Origin: Halomonas sp. SSL-5
Lineage (GTDB): Bacteria; Pseudomonadota; Gammaproteobacteria; Pseudomonadales; Halomonadaceae
Assembly: GCF_030708455.1 (NCBI RefSeq)
Contig: NZ_JAUYWF010000001.1
Location: 248,001-312,000 of the forward strand
Length of the DNA stretch: 64,000 nucleotides
Reading direction: 5' to 3'
Numbering within the stretch: position 1 is the first letter of the stretch; each line of letters begins with the position of its first letter. Below, in pieces: positions 8,099 to 17,208 of this stretch. The translations under genes were made by a program, and so were the position numbers. The notes under the pieces were generated by a model. It had not been told where the DNA came from. It did not search any database and saw only the letters and a program-made list of their open reading frames with translations.

Positions 8099-9343
8099 TT
8101 ACGCGAGTGCCTCATCCACGATCTCGATCCAGTGGCGCACCTCGGTGCGGTTGGCGCCATTGAGGTGAGTCTGGCAGCCGATGTTGGCGGTGACGATCAC
8201 CTCGGGGTTGCCGGCCTCGAGGTTGTCGAGCTTGTTGTCGCGCAGCTGCTTGGAGAGCTCCGGCTGGGTGATGGAGTAGGTGCCCGCCGAGCCGCAGCAG
8301 AGGTGGGCGTCGGCCACCGGGGTCAGCGCGAAGCCGAGCCGGGTCAGCACGCTTTCCACGGCACCGCCGAGTTTCTGGGCGTGCTGCAGGGTGCAGGGGC
8401 AGTGGAAGGCGAGCCGGCGGCCCTGTTTCACCTCGAGGCCGTCCAGGGCCTCGTCGCGCAGCACCTCGACCAGGTCCTTCGCCAGCTCGCTCACCCGGGC
8501 GGCCTTGTCGGCGTAGTCGGGGTCATGGGCGAGGATCTCGGCGTACTCCTTGACGAAGGCGCCGCAGCCGCTGGCGGTCTGCACGATGGCTTCCACCCCG
8601 GCCTCACCGTCTTTCTCGATATGCGGCCACCAGGCGTCGATATTGGCCCGTGCCCGGGCGCGCCCGTCGTCCTGGGCGTTGAGATGGAACTCCAGCGCGC
8701 CGCAGCAGCCGGCCTCGGCCACCGGGGTCAGGCCGATGCCCAGGCGGTCGAGCACCCGGGCGGTGGCGGCGTTGGTATTGGGCGAGAGGCCCGGCTGCAC
8801 GCAGCCCTCCAGGATCAGCATCCGGCGGGTGTGGCGGCTGCCCTCGGGGCGCTGGCCGGCATCCACCGGGGCGGGAGGCATCTTGTCCCTGAGCACGCCC
8901 GGCACCAGCGGTCTGAAGGTGAGGCCCAGCTTGAGCAGCGCCTGGAAGCGCTGCGGCTCCACCAGCGCCTTGCGCAGGCCATAGCGCAGCGCGCGTTCGG
9001 CGGGCTTGCGTGGCACCCGGCGCTCGACCTCGGCGCGACCGATGTTGATCAGCTTGTGGTACTCCACCCCCGAGGGGCAGGTGGTCTCGCAGTTGAGGCA
9101 GGTGAGGCAGCGGTCGAGGTGGAGCCGGGTCTCCTCGGTGACCTTGTCGCTGCCCTCGGGGGCCTCGAGCATCTCCTTGATCAGGTAGATGCGCCCGCGG
9201 GGGCCGTCGCGCTCGTCTCCCAGCAGCTGGTAGGTGGGGCAGGTGGCGTTGCAGAAACCGCAGTGCACGCAGGTGCGCAGCACCCGATCTGCCTCGCGGA
9301 TATGCGGCTTCTGGAGGTCTTCGGCGGTGAAGTGCGTCTGCAT
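8099..9343 (-). CDS. glcF: Glycolate oxidase iron-sulfur subunit
   Basis: A 414-residue subunit that passes electrons from the flavin subunits GlcD/GlcE to the respiratory chain. Two ferredoxin-type 4Fe-4S motifs are intact: Cys25/28/31/35 (CVHCGFCNATCP) and Cys79/82/85/89 (CLTCLNCETTCP). The C-terminal half carries the two CCG domains (AGCCGALEFHL and LCCGSAGTYS). Length is normal. It is third in glcDEFG, 19 nt downstream of glcE. Confidence 0.95.
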   Translation of the reverse strand: MQTHFTAEDLQKPHIREADRVLRTCVHCGFCNATCPTYQLLGDERDGPRGRIYLIKEMLEAPEGSDKVTEETRLHLDRCLTCLNCETTCPSGVEYHKLINIGRAEVERRVPRKPAERALRYGLRKALVEPQRFQALLKLGLTFRPLVPGVLRDKMPPAPVDAGQRPEGSRHTRRMLILEGCVQPGLSPNTNAATARVLDRLGIGLTPVAEAGCCGALEFHLNAQDDGRARARANIDAWWPHIEKDGEAGVEAIVQTASGCGAFVKEYAEILAHDPDYADKAARVSELAKDLVEVLRDEALDGLEVKQGRRLAFHCPCTLQHAQKLGGAVESVLTRLGFALTPVADAHLCCGSAGTYSITQPELSKQLRDNKLDNLEAGNPEVIVTANIGCQTHLNGANRTEVRHWIEIVDEALA

Positions 9344-9362
9344 GGTGGCGTCTCCCCGTGTC

Positions 9363-10496
9363 TCAGAATGCCGCGTAGAGCCGGCCGGGGTTGAAGATCC
9401 CCTGGGGGTCCAGCTGGGCCTTTAGGTTGCGGTGGTACTTCTCGATCACCGGGTCGAGCGGGGTGAAGGGTTCGTCCACCGCCTTGCCGCCGGCGCCTCG
9501 CCAGCAGGTGGCGTGGCCGCCGGCCTGGCGCGCCACTGAACGGATCGCCTCGGCGTCGGCGTCGCTGCGCACCCAGCGCTGGCAGCCGGCCCAGTCGTAG
9601 AGCACGTCGGTCTCGACGGTCACGCCGGGTACCTCGAGCACCGGGGTGTGGTGGGGCAACGAGAGCCGCCACAGTGCGCGCGGGTCCTCGGCGGCGAAGA
9701 AGTCCAGCCGCTGCTCGCGCAGGGCCTCCCAGAAGCCGTCGAGCAGCTCGTCGCCGCCCAGGCGCTCGGCGGTGGCGGCCACCGAGCTGGGGCCGCCCTC
9801 CAGGCGCAGGTGCAGGGCGCCGTCGAGCCAGGCGGCGGCGGTGATCGGCAGCGGCTGGCGGCCCCACTCGGCGAGCTTCTCCAGGGCATCCTTCAGCGGC
9901 ATATCCAGGTGCAGGCTGCGGCTGGCGCCGGGCAGCGGCAGCACCTTCATGGAGACCTCGGTGATCAGCCCCAGGGTGCCCTGGGCGCCCACCATCAGCC
10001 GCGAGAGGTCGTAGCCGGCGACGTTCTTCATCACCTGGCCGCCGAAGCGCTGCTCGCTGCCCTGGCGGGTGATGATGCGGGTGCCCAGCACGAAGTCGCG
10101 CACGCTGCCGGCCCAGGGGCGTCGCGGGCCGGAGAGGCCGGTGGCGATCATGCCGCCCACCGTGGCGTCGTCGCCGAAGTGGGGCGGCTCGCAGGGCAGC
10201 ATCTGCCCGTTGGCGGCCAGCGCCGCCTCGAGCTCGCGCAGCGGAGTGCCGGCGCGTACCGAGACGATCAGTTCCACCGGGTCGTACTCGGTAATGCCGC
10301 GGTGCTCGCGGGTGGAGAGGGCCTCGGCCTCGCCGGTGCGGCCCTGAACCTTGCGACCAAAGAAGGCCTTGGTGTCGCCGCCGACCAGGCGCAGCGGGGT
10401 GCCCTCGGCCTCGGCGCGGCGGATGCGCTCGGCCAGCGCCTCGCTGGCATCATGGCCGGGAATGTCGTGATGAGGGGTGTCGTGAGTGGTCACCAT
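9363..10496 (-). CDS. glcE: Glycolate oxidase FAD-binding subunit GlcE
   Basis: A 377-residue FAD-linked oxidase subunit. The N-terminal FAD-binding region includes LRLVGGDTKAFFGR and ATVGGMIATGLSGPRRPW, and the C-terminus ends in the family's DPQGIFNPGRLY. It works with GlcD and GlcF to oxidise glycolate to glyoxylate at the inner membrane. I start at the ATG at 10496 (AGGA upstream); the frame is open further upstream through glcD but that part is a shadow. The start is followed by a His-rich stretch (THDTPHHDIPGHD). Confidence 0.93.
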   Translation of the reverse strand: MVTTHDTPHHDIPGHDASEALAERIRRAEAEGTPLRLVGGDTKAFFGRKVQGRTGEAEALSTREHRGITEYDPVELIVSVRAGTPLRELEAALAANGQMLPCEPPHFGDDATVGGMIATGLSGPRRPWAGSVRDFVLGTRIITRQGSEQRFGGQVMKNVAGYDLSRLMVGAQGTLGLITEVSMKVLPLPGASRSLHLDMPLKDALEKLAEWGRQPLPITAAAWLDGALHLRLEGGPSSVAATAERLGGDELLDGFWEALREQRLDFFAAEDPRALWRLSLPHHTPVLEVPGVTVETDVLYDWAGCQRWVRSDADAEAIRSVARQAGGHATCWRGAGGKAVDEPFTPLDPVIEKYHRNLKAQLDPQGIFNPGRLYAAF

Positions 10497-10522
10497 GTCG
10501 TCCTGTCTCTCGGCCGTGGCTC

Positions 10523-12013
10523 TCAGGCCTGGGTGGGGGCGGGAGCGTCGCCGGCGCTCTTGGTCAGGCGGAACTCGGAGCAGCGCGCCGGCGTGGGAAT
10601 GTTCTTGCCGGGGTTGAGCAGCCCGTGCGGGTCGAAGGCCGCCTTGGCGGCGCGGAAGGTGACAAGCTCGCCCGGGCTGAACTGCACGCACATCTGGTGG
10701 ATCTTCTCGCGGCCCACGCCGTGCTCCCCGGTGATGGTGCCACCCACCTCGACGCACAGCTCGAGGATGCGGCTGCCCAGCTCCTCGGCGCGCTCGAATT
10801 CACCGGGCTGGTTGGCATCGAAGAGGATCAGCGGGTGCATGTTGCCGTCGCCGGCGTGGAAGACGTTGGCGACGCGCAGGCCATACTCCTCGCCGAGATC
10901 GCCGATGCCCTTGAGCACCCGGGCCAGCTCGCGGCGGGGAATGGTGCCGTCCATGCAGTAGTAGTCCGGCGACATGCGCCCCACGGCGGGGAAGGCGTTC
11001 TTGCGTCCGGCCCAGAACAGCGCGCGCTCGGCCTCGTCCCGGGCCAGCTGGATATCGGTGGCGCCGGCCTGCTCCAGCACGCGACGCACGGTGGCGCAGT
11101 CGTCGTCGACGTCGGCCTCCACGCCGTCCAGCTCGCAGAGCAGGATCGCCTCGGCCTCCACCGGGTAACCGGCGCCGATGAAGTCCTCGGCGGCACGGAT
11201 CGCCAGGTTGTCCATCATCTCCAGGCCCCCGGGGATGATCCCCGCGGCGATGATGGCCCCCACGGCGTCGCCGGCCTTCTCGATATCATCGAAGCTGGCC
11301 ATCAGCACCTTGGCGGTCTCGGGCTTGGGCAGCAGCTTGACGGTGATCTCGGTGACCACCCCGAGCATGCCTTCGGATCCGTTGAACAGCGCCAGCAGGT
11401 CGAAGCCGGGGGCGTCCAGGGCGTCGGAGCCCAGGGTCATGTGCTCGCCCTCGATGGTGAGAACCTCCACCCTGATGACGTTGTGCACCGTGAGGCCGTA
11501 CTTGAGGCAGTGCACGCCGCCGGCGTTTTCCGCCACGTTGCCGCCGATGGAGCAGGCGATCTGGGAGGAGGGGTCGGGGGCGTAGTAGAGCCCGTAGGGG
11601 CTGGCCGCCTCGGAGATCGCCAGATTGCGCACCCCGGGCTGGACCCGGGCGGTGCGCGCGTCGGGGTCGATCTCGAGGATGCGGCTGAAGCGCGACAGCA
11701 CCAGCAGCACGCCGTGGGAAAGCGGCATGGCGCCGCCGGAGAGGCCGGTGCCGGCACCCCGGGTCACCACCGGCACGCCCAGGGCATGACAGCGCTTGAG
11801 CAGGGTCTCGACCTGCTCGAGGGTCTCGGGCAGCGCCACCAGCATCGGCAGGGCGCGATAGGCGGAGAGGCCGTCGCACTCGAAGGGGCGCAGGTCCTCC
11901 TCGCGATGCAGCAGGGTCATGCCGGGCAGGGCCTGGCGCAGGTCGGCGAGGACCTCGGCCTGGGCGATGCGGGGTGGCTCGCCGTCGAGTCGGGCGTCGT
12001 ACTGGGTGTTCAT
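10523..12013 (-). CDS. glcD: Glycolate oxidase subunit GlcD
   Basis: A 496-residue FAD-dependent oxidase, the catalytic subunit that oxidises glycolate (and often D-lactate) to glyoxylate. FAD-binding PCMH signature: VVTRGAGTGLSGGAMPL, then SIGGNVAENAGGVHCLKYG; the C-terminal cap has NVFHAGDGNMHPLI and GEHGVGREK, with catalytic-site His residues conserved, ending LLNPGKN. First gene of the operon, divergent from glcC, with FadR-type operators in between. Confidence 0.95.
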   Translation of the reverse strand: MNTQYDARLDGEPPRIAQAEVLADLRQALPGMTLLHREEDLRPFECDGLSAYRALPMLVALPETLEQVETLLKRCHALGVPVVTRGAGTGLSGGAMPLSHGVLLVLSRFSRILEIDPDARTARVQPGVRNLAISEAASPYGLYYAPDPSSQIACSIGGNVAENAGGVHCLKYGLTVHNVIRVEVLTIEGEHMTLGSDALDAPGFDLLALFNGSEGMLGVVTEITVKLLPKPETAKVLMASFDDIEKAGDAVGAIIAAGIIPGGLEMMDNLAIRAAEDFIGAGYPVEAEAILLCELDGVEADVDDDCATVRRVLEQAGATDIQLARDEAERALFWAGRKNAFPAVGRMSPDYYCMDGTIPRRELARVLKGIGDLGEEYGLRVANVFHAGDGNMHPLILFDANQPGEFERAEELGSRILELCVEVGGTITGEHGVGREKIHQMCVQFSPGELVTFRAAKAAFDPHGLLNPGKNIPTPARCSEFRLTKSAGDAPAPTQA

Positions 12014-12148
12014 CGTGGCTCCCCATGCGTCTCGTCAGGGCGGAATGGCCGGGATGGCGTCTCTCGCGTCCGCGGCGCGTCTCTCGGCACACTTCTAGCG
12101 TCACATTATCGTGGCAACGCTGGTGGTACTGTCCAGCCTGTGGTGCAC

Positions 12149-12159
12149 TGGTCAGACCA
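12149..12159. promoter_or_regulatory. FadR-family operator between glcD and glcC
   Basis: TGGTCAGACCA is a perfect inverted repeat matching the FadR-family core T-N-G-T-N3-A-C-N-A. It lies 26 nt upstream of the glcC start in the 171-bp glcD/glcC divergent region; a looser match (TGGTGGTACTG, 12121-12131) is just upstream. Expected target of GlcC itself. Confidence 0.65.
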
Positions 12160-12184
12160 GACATTGGTCTATCCGGAGGATTCC

Positions 12185-12964
12185 ATGTTGTCGACCCCCG
12201 ATGAACCCTTCAGCGGACAGCGCACCCCGGAAGGGGTGGCCGCGCGCCTCGAGCGGCTGATCCTCGACGGCATCTTCCGCACCGGGCAGCTGCTGCCCTC
12301 GGAACGGCGGCTGTGCGAACGGCTGGGGGTATCGCGCGCCTCGCTGCGCGAGGGGCTGCGTATCCTGCGCAGCAAGGGCATCATCGAGACCCGCCAGGGG
12401 CGTGGCTCGACGGTGGCCTCGCTGCTGCCCGCGCGGGAGCAGAGCCCGCTGATGCACCTCTTCCGCGATCACCCCCGCACCCTCTTCGACCTGCTCGAGG
12501 TGCGTGCCCTGCTCGAGGGAGAGTCGGCACGCCTGGCCGCCAGCCGCGGCAATCCGGCCGATCGGGTGCTGATCACCCGACGCTACCGGGAGATGGCTGA
12601 CTATGTGGCGAGCGCCGACCCCATCGACGTCGAGCGCCTGGCGCGCCTCGACCACGCCTTCCATCTGGCGATCTCGCAGGCCTCCCACAACCCGGTGCTT
12701 GTGCACACCCTGCAGAGCCTCACCGACCTGCTGCTCAGCTCGGTGTTCGCCTCGGTGAAGAACCTCTACCACCGCCCGGAGCCCCGGGAGATGATCAATC
12801 GCCAGCACGCCAGGCTTCACGACGCCGTGGTCAAGGGCAAGCCGCAGCTGGCCCAGCGCGTGGCGCTGGAGCACCTCAACGGCCTCGGTGAGGCGCTGCG
12901 CGAGATCGAGGCCGAGGACGAGCGCCTGGAGCGCTCGGCGATGCGCCTGGAGGGGTGGGAGTAG
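12185..12964 (+). CDS. glcC: FadR-family transcriptional regulator of glycolate genes (GlcC/LldR-like)
   Basis: A 259-residue GntR-superfamily regulator. The winged helix (residues about 15-82) has LLPSERRLCERLGVSRASLREGLRILRSKG, and the FCD ligand domain contains the metal-binding pattern (DHAFHLAISQASHN ... QHARLHDAV). GGAGG stands 5 nt before the ATG. Divergence from glcDEFG and the palindromes upstream of itself and of the permease argue that it senses glycolate, lactate or a related acid and controls both units. Whether activator or repressor cannot be told. Confidence 0.85.
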   Translation: MLSTPDEPFSGQRTPEGVAARLERLILDGIFRTGQLLPSERRLCERLGVSRASLREGLRILRSKGIIETRQGRGSTVASLLPAREQSPLMHLFRDHPRTLFDLLEVRALLEGESARLAASRGNPADRVLITRRYREMADYVASADPIDVERLARLDHAFHLAISQASHNPVLVHTLQSLTDLLLSSVFASVKNLYHRPEPREMINRQHARLHDAVVKGKPQLAQRVALEHLNGLGEALREIEAEDERLERSAMRLEGWE

Positions 12965-13030
12965 CCTGACTTCCTGCCTCTTGTGGCACGCAGCCCTTCC
13001 TGACGAGTCGCCTTTCCTGACGCGTAAATG

Positions 13031-13059
13031 CATCGCCCCCGGCAGGGCCGGGGGCGATG
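13031..13059. terminator. Bidirectional terminator hairpin
   Basis: A perfect 13-bp stem (CATCGCCCCCGGC / GCCGGGGGCGATG) with a 3-nt loop between the convergent glcC and permease genes. It can serve both strands, although neither side has a long T-run. Confidence 0.75.
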
Positions 13060-13084
13060 GTATTGCGCGACATGGGCTGGTCGG

Positions 13085-14785
13085 TCAGCCGAGGCCGAGC
13101 AGCGGGTCGCCGATGCCCAGCACATAGAAGGCGACCAGCGCGATGATCCCGGTAAAGACGAGGTAATAGATCGTCGGCAGGATCGTCTTGCGGATGGTCT
13201 CGCCCTCGCGGCCGAGCAGACCCACGGTGGCCGAGGCCGCAACCACGTTGTGGATGGCGATCATGTTGCCCGCCGCGGCACCCACGGCCTGCAGTGCCAC
13301 CATGAAGGCGGTGGAGAGGCCGAGCTGCTGGGCGACGTTGAACTGGAAGTCGGACAGCATCAGGTTGGAGACCGTGTTGGAGCCGGCGATGAAGGCCCCC
13401 AGCGCGCCCACGGCCGGGGCGAAGAACGGATAGACCCCGCCCACGCTGTCGGCCACCAGCTGCGCCATGGCCACCGGCATGGAGACCAGGTCGGCGGCGT
13501 TGACGCCTGAGTTGATCAGGATCCGCACCATGGGGATGGTGAAGATCAGCACGAAGCCGGCGCCGAAGATGGTGCGGGTGGACTCGCCGAAGGCGGCCTT
13601 GAGCTCGCCCAGGCGCATGCGATGGAGCAGGGCGGTGAGCAGCACCACCATCAGCAGGATGCCGCCGGGCAGGTAGAGCGGCTGGATGCTGCCTGAGACG
13701 CCCGCCTCGCCGAGGATGTCGCTCCAGCCGAAGGCGAAGGAGGTCAGCGCGTTCTTGAACGGTTCGATGGTACGCGAGGCGACCAGGATCACCGCCAGCA
13801 GCACGTAGGGGACCCAGCCCATCAGGGTGGAGATCGGCGACTTGCCGGTGACGTCATCCAGCTTGATCTCGAGCTTGCCGATCCACTGGTCGGGCCAGGA
13901 AGAGGCCTCGGGGAAGTCCCAGCTGTCCCTGGGAATCAGGAAGCCGCGGCGGGCGGCGGGCACGACGATGGCCAGGCCGACCATGGCGCCGATCATCGAC
14001 GGGAATTCCGGCCCCAGCAGCACGCCGGCCAGCATGTAGGGCACCACGAAGCTGACCCCGGCGAAGATCGCGAAGGGCGCGATGGAGAGGCCCTCCTTCC
14101 AGGAGCGGTTGGCGCCGAAGAAGCGCACCATGATCACCACCATGATCAGCGGCATCAGGATGCCCACGATGCCGTGGATCACCGCCACCTCGCCGGCGAT
14201 CAGGCGGAAGTACTCCATCCAGCTCGCGCCGCCGGCCTCCAGGGTCTCGGTGATGCCGATGCGGTCCAGGCCGCCGGAGACGCCCACCACGATCGGCGTG
14301 CCCACGGCACCGAAGGAGACCGGGGTGGACTGGATCATCATGCCCACCACCACGGCGGCCAGCGCCGGGAAGCCCAGGGCGACCATCAGCGGGGCGGCCA
14401 CGGCGGCGGGAGTGCCGAAGCCGGAGGCGCCCTCGATGAAGCAGCCGAACAGCCAGGCGACGATGATCGCCTGGACGCGGCGGTCCGGGCTGATCCCGGA
14501 GAAGCCGTTGCGAATGGCCTTGATGCCGCCGGAGTGCTTCAGGGTGTTGAGCAGCAGGATGGCCCCGAAGATGATCCACAGGATCGATACCGTGAGGATC
14601 AGGCCCTGGAGGGTGGAGGCCAGCACGCGGGTGGCGCTCATCTCCCAGGCGAACAGGCCGATGATGGCGGTGACCACGAAGACGATCGGCATGGCGGTCC
14701 TGGCCGCCATGCGCAGACCGATCAGCAGTACACCGGCAAGCACCAGGGGCACGAAGGCCAGCAGTGCAAGGAGGGTGTCATTCAT
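13085..14785 (-). CDS. L-lactate / glycolate permease (LldP/GlcA family)
   Basis: A 566-residue inner-membrane permease with about 13-14 hydrophobic segments, matching LctP family length. Conserved stretches include [31 protein letters not shown] and the C-terminal [14 protein letters not shown] and [17 protein letters not shown]. The family imports lactate or glycolate with protons. The FadR-type operator upstream and the adjacent glc genes suggest glycolate as physiological substrate. The leader contains a 9-bp GC hairpin. Confidence 0.9.
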   Translation of the reverse strand: MNDTLLALLAFVPLVLAGVLLIGLRMAARTAMPIVFVVTAIIGLFAWEMSATRVLASTLQGLILTVSILWIIFGAILLLNTLKHSGGIKAIRNGFSGISPDRRVQAIIVAWLFGCFIEGASGFGTPAAVAAPLMVALGFPALAAVVVGMMIQSTPVSFGAVGTPIVVGVSGGLDRIGITETLEAGGASWMEYFRLIAGEVAVIHGIVGILMPLIMVVIMVRFFGANRSWKEGLSIAPFAIFAGVSFVVPYMLAGVLLGPEFPSMIGAMVGLAIVVPAARRGFLIPRDSWDFPEASSWPDQWIGKLEIKLDDVTGKSPISTLMGWVPYVLLAVILVASRTIEPFKNALTSFAFGWSDILGEAGVSGSIQPLYLPGGILLMVVLLTALLHRMRLGELKAAFGESTRTIFGAGFVLIFTIPMVRILINSGVNAADLVSMPVAMAQLVADSVGGVYPFFAPAVGALGAFIAGSNTVSNLMLSDFQFNVAQQLGLSTAFMVALQAVGAAAGNMIAIHNVVAASATVGLLGREGETIRKTILPTIYYLVFTGIIALVAFYVLGIGDPLLGLG

Positions 14786-14821
14786 GGAGCGGGTATCCTC
14801 GATCAGCAGTCAGCGTTGTTT

Positions 14822-14844
14822 CCGGCCGGCACAGCGCCGGCCGG
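14822..14844 (-). other. Leader hairpin of the permease mRNA
   Basis: CCGGCCGGC pairs perfectly with GCCGGCCGG around ACAGC, between the putative operator and the permease start codon. It could stabilise the leader or cause attenuation. The rest of the 334-bp gap between the permease and the GST gene (14786-15119) shows only the operator and no gene. Confidence 0.45.
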
Positions 14845-14901
14845 GGGTGTTGGTCAGCGGGACCTTAAGGCCTGGTCGGCGCGCTTTCCATAGTTGGGAA
14901 A

Positions 14902-14914
14902 TTGGTATGACCAA
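14902..14914. promoter_or_regulatory. FadR-family operator upstream of the permease
   Basis: TTGGT-ATG-ACCAA is a perfect palindrome with a 3-nt spacer, essentially the textbook PdhR/LldR/FadR-type box (ATTGGTATGACCAAAT in context). It lies 117 nt upstream of the permease start and is the best match in the window. Confidence 0.75.
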
Positions 14915-15119
14915 ATTTTGACGACCGCTGAGGGAGCCAACATGGCACCTAACCATTTGTCGAGCCTGGAGAAAGGTCGTGGTGCCGGCGGGTCGGCGGG
15001 GGGCGCACGTCGATGATTGTTAGACTAATGGACAGGTGGCGGCCGCTATTGGCGGCCATGGCAATCGCTGCCAGACTGCATCGGTACCACACCGATCATC
15101 ACGTGAACGAGGAGATGGC

Positions 15120-15827
15120 ATGACGCGAGTGCTCTATGACCTGTGCGGCGTCGACGAGGGACTGCGTTTCTCGCCCTACTGCTGGCGCGTGCGCTACGCC
15201 CTGGCCCACAAGGGGCTCGAGGTTCAGACCCGCCCCTGGCGCTTCACCGACAAGGCGGCGCTGGCCTTCGCCGACCATGACAAGGTGCCGGTGCTGGTGG
15301 ACGGCGAGACCGTGGTGACCGACAGCTACGAGATCATGCGCTATCTGGATCGGGCCTACCCCGAGGCGCCGCTGCTGGGCGACGACCTGGCCGAGGGGCG
15401 AGCGAGTTTCTTCCGCCACTATGCCGAGCGCACCCTGGCGCCGGCCATCATGCGGACCATCATCATGGACCTGTTCAACGCCATCCACCCCGACGACCGG
15501 GCCTACTTCCGCGAGAGCCGCGAGAAGCGCTTCGGCCGCACCCTGGAGGAGTTCCACTCGCCGGCGAAGGGGCTCACCCAGCTGGATGCCGGCCTCGAGC
15601 CGCTGCGCGGCCGGCTCAAGGAGGCGGACTACCTGGATGGCGACGCCCCGGCGGGGGCCGACTACCTCGTCTTCGGTTGCTTCATGTGGGCGCGCTGTGT
15701 CTCCAGTGCCGACCTGGTCTCCAATGCCGACCCGGTCCACGCCTGGATCGAGCGCATGCTCGACCGGCACGACGGGCTGGGGCGAAAGGCGATGCGCATC
15801 ACCGACCTCGAGGGGGCCTATCGCTGA
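15120..15827 (+). CDS. Glutathione S-transferase family protein
   Basis: A 235-residue cytosolic GST. Residues 1-80 form a thioredoxin-fold domain with FSPYCWRVRYALAHKGL (active-site Ser/Cys region) and DKVPVLVDGETVVTDSYEIMRYLD (glutathione-binding cis-Pro and Asp-Ser). The helical C-terminal domain ends with a short basic tail. Resembles the beta-etherase-like GST branch, so reduction or thiolysis of a hydrophobic substrate is plausible; substrate unknown. The ATG at 15120 has GAGGAG 5 nt upstream. No clear operon partner. Confidence 0.85.
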   Translation: MTRVLYDLCGVDEGLRFSPYCWRVRYALAHKGLEVQTRPWRFTDKAALAFADHDKVPVLVDGETVVTDSYEIMRYLDRAYPEAPLLGDDLAEGRASFFRHYAERTLAPAIMRTIIMDLFNAIHPDDRAYFRESREKRFGRTLEEFHSPAKGLTQLDAGLEPLRGRLKEADYLDGDAPAGADYLVFGCFMWARCVSSADLVSNADPVHAWIERMLDRHDGLGRKAMRITDLEGAYR

Positions 15828-15849
15828 GGGGGCGGCAGGGAAAGTTCGA

Positions 15850-15891
15850 TGTTGCAATGCACAAAAGTGCCTGCTATGTTGCATTGCAACA
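15850..15891 (+). promoter_or_regulatory. Phasin promoter with two operator palindromes
   Basis: A sigma70-like promoter, TTGCAA (15852-15857), 17-bp spacer, TATGTT (15875-15880). Two operator-like repeats overlap it: TGTTGCAATGCACA at 15850-15863 across the -35 box and the perfect palindrome TGTTGCATTGCAACA at 15877-15891 from the -10 box onward. TTGCATTGCAACA-type sites are what PhaR repressors bind in front of phasin genes, so repression lifted when polyhydroxyalkanoate accumulates is the likely mode. Confidence 0.7.
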
Positions 15892-15934
15892 CAGGACATG
15901 TCGTCCTGTTCGGCCCCAGAGACGGAGGTGTTCC

Positions 15935-16288
15935 ATGACCACCAAGGCAACCCAGCAGAAAGCGACCGAGCAGTTCGAAGGGCTCTTCGTCGAGCCCGCC
16001 CGCGCCTATGGTTCGCTGGCACTCGAGTACACCGAGAAGCTTGTCGGTGCCCAGTTCGACGCCGCGCGTCGCTACACCGACCTGAGCCTGGCCCAGGCCC
16101 GCACCTGGATCGCGGTGCGCGATGCCGACGGCTTCAAGCAGGCCTTCGAGGGTCAGCAGAAGGCCGCCCAGGACCTCGGTGACCACGTCAAGGCCGACGT
16201 GGAGACGCTCTCTACCCTCAACCAGGACTACCTGCAGAAGGGTCAGAAGCTGGTCGAGGAGAGCCTGAAGGCCGTCGGCACCAAGTAA
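15935..16288 (+). CDS. phaP: Phasin family protein
   Basis: A 117-residue, all-helical phasin (Phasin_2 type) with AYGSLALEYTEKLVGAQFDAARRYTDL and a coiled-coil C-terminal half rich in Gln/Lys/Glu. Such proteins coat polyhydroxyalkanoate granules and control their number and size. GGAGG stands 6 nt before the ATG. It is a single-gene unit: its own promoter with PhaR-like boxes before it and a 16-bp terminator stem after it. No PHA synthase is in the window. Confidence 0.88.
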   Translation: MTTKATQQKATEQFEGLFVEPARAYGSLALEYTEKLVGAQFDAARRYTDLSLAQARTWIAVRDADGFKQAFEGQQKAAQDLGDHVKADVETLSTLNQDYLQKGQKLVEESLKAVGTK

Positions 16289-16310
16289 GCCTGACGCCTT
16301 TTCGGGTAGT

Positions 16311-16344
16311 GACAGCGGGCCGCCCCTCGGGGCGGCCCGCTGTC
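16311..16344. terminator. Strong bidirectional hairpin
   Basis: A perfect 16-bp inverted repeat (GACAGCGGGCCGCCCC and its complement) separated by 2 nt, between the phasin gene and the convergent phosphoribosyltransferase gene. It ends with GTCGTTGG rather than a T-run. Confidence 0.75.
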
Positions 16345-16354
16345 GTTGGGCGCC

Positions 16355-16993
16355 CTACCCGGTCGGGCGGCCGTCGCGACCCGCCTCGAGCAGCGCCACC
16401 ACCTGGTCATCGCTGACCTGGTCGAAGTCGGCGAAGAACCGTCCCACGGAACCGAAGCGTTCGGGCACCTCGCCGCAGACCACCTCGTCGGCCAGCGTCT
16501 CCAGGCGCGCCAGGGTGTCAGGGGGCGCAACCCCCAGCGCGGCGACCAGGCGTGCGGGCCCGCGCTGGCGCAATGTGGCCAGTGCCGCGGCCATGGTCGC
16601 CCCGGTGGCGCTGCCGTCGTCCACCACCACCACGATGCGCCCGGCCGGGTCGATCGGAGAGCGCACCGGCGTATAGCGCCGACGGCGCTCCTCGATCAGC
16701 TCCCGTTGCCTCTCCACCTCCCGGGCAATCCAGTCGTCGCGGTACTCCCTTGCCGTCTCCTCCATGTGCACGCTGCCATCCTCGCTCACCGCGCCGATGG
16801 CGTACTCCGGGTTGCCGGGGGCGCCGATCTTGCGCACCAGCACCACGTCCAGCTCGCCCTCGAGGGCGTCGGCGATCACCCGGCCCATGGGTACCCCGCC
16901 GCGGGGGATGGCCAGTACCAATGGGTGTTCTCCCTTGAGGTGGGCAAGGGCCGCGGCGAGCCCTTCGGCCGCGGCGTGACGGTTGCGGAACAT
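16355..16993 (-). CDS. Phosphoribosyltransferase-fold protein
   Basis: A 212-residue type I phosphoribosyltransferase-like protein. It has PRGGVPMGRVIADAL near the N-terminus and the PRPP-binding motif VVVVDDGSATGATM (usual form VVDDGIATGAT; Ser replaces Ile). It belongs to the stand-alone group often annotated simply as phosphoribosyltransferase, with unknown base substrate; a salvage role is possible. AAGGAG precedes the ATG. Confidence 0.8.
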   Translation of the reverse strand: MFRNRHAAAEGLAAALAHLKGEHPLVLAIPRGGVPMGRVIADALEGELDVVLVRKIGAPGNPEYAIGAVSEDGSVHMEETAREYRDDWIAREVERQRELIEERRRRYTPVRSPIDPAGRIVVVVDDGSATGATMAAALATLRQRGPARLVAALGVAPPDTLARLETLADEVVCGEVPERFGSVGRFFADFDQVSDDQVVALLEAGRDGRPTG

Positions 16994-17147
16994 GCGGGAT
17001 CTCCTTAGGCGCCTTTCTCTCTTCTTCAGTCTAGAAGAGAGGGCGCTTCCCCTCGACGCGTCTGCCTTGGTGGCGTCCGCGTCCGGCGGAGGTGTCGAGC
17101 AGTGAAAGAAAATGGAATGGTTTTCCGAACATGGTTTGTTGGGCTAT

Positions 17148-17157
17148 TGTGTACACA
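17148..17157. promoter_or_regulatory. TGTGTACACA palindrome upstream of the Tsx-like gene
   Basis: A perfect 10-bp palindrome about 50 nt before the channel gene, related to but not identical with the TGTATACA boxes of the neighbouring purine genes. It may bind the same or a sister GntR regulator. A half site TTGTAT follows at about 17173. Confidence 0.4.
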
Positions 17158-17208
17158 GCGAGTCCGCTCGCTTGTATCCAATAAACACAACAAGCGGAGA
17201 TCTCTTCC

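Noticed and set aside
12121..12131. TGGTGGTACTG as a second strong GlcC operator
   Set aside because: It breaks the palindrome at its last positions; noted only as a looser match beside the good site at 12149.
10625..12184. Open frame fused upstream of glcC
   Set aside because: It runs antisense through glcD and across the divergent promoter. The GGAGG and ATG at 12185 and the GntR N-terminus fix the true start.
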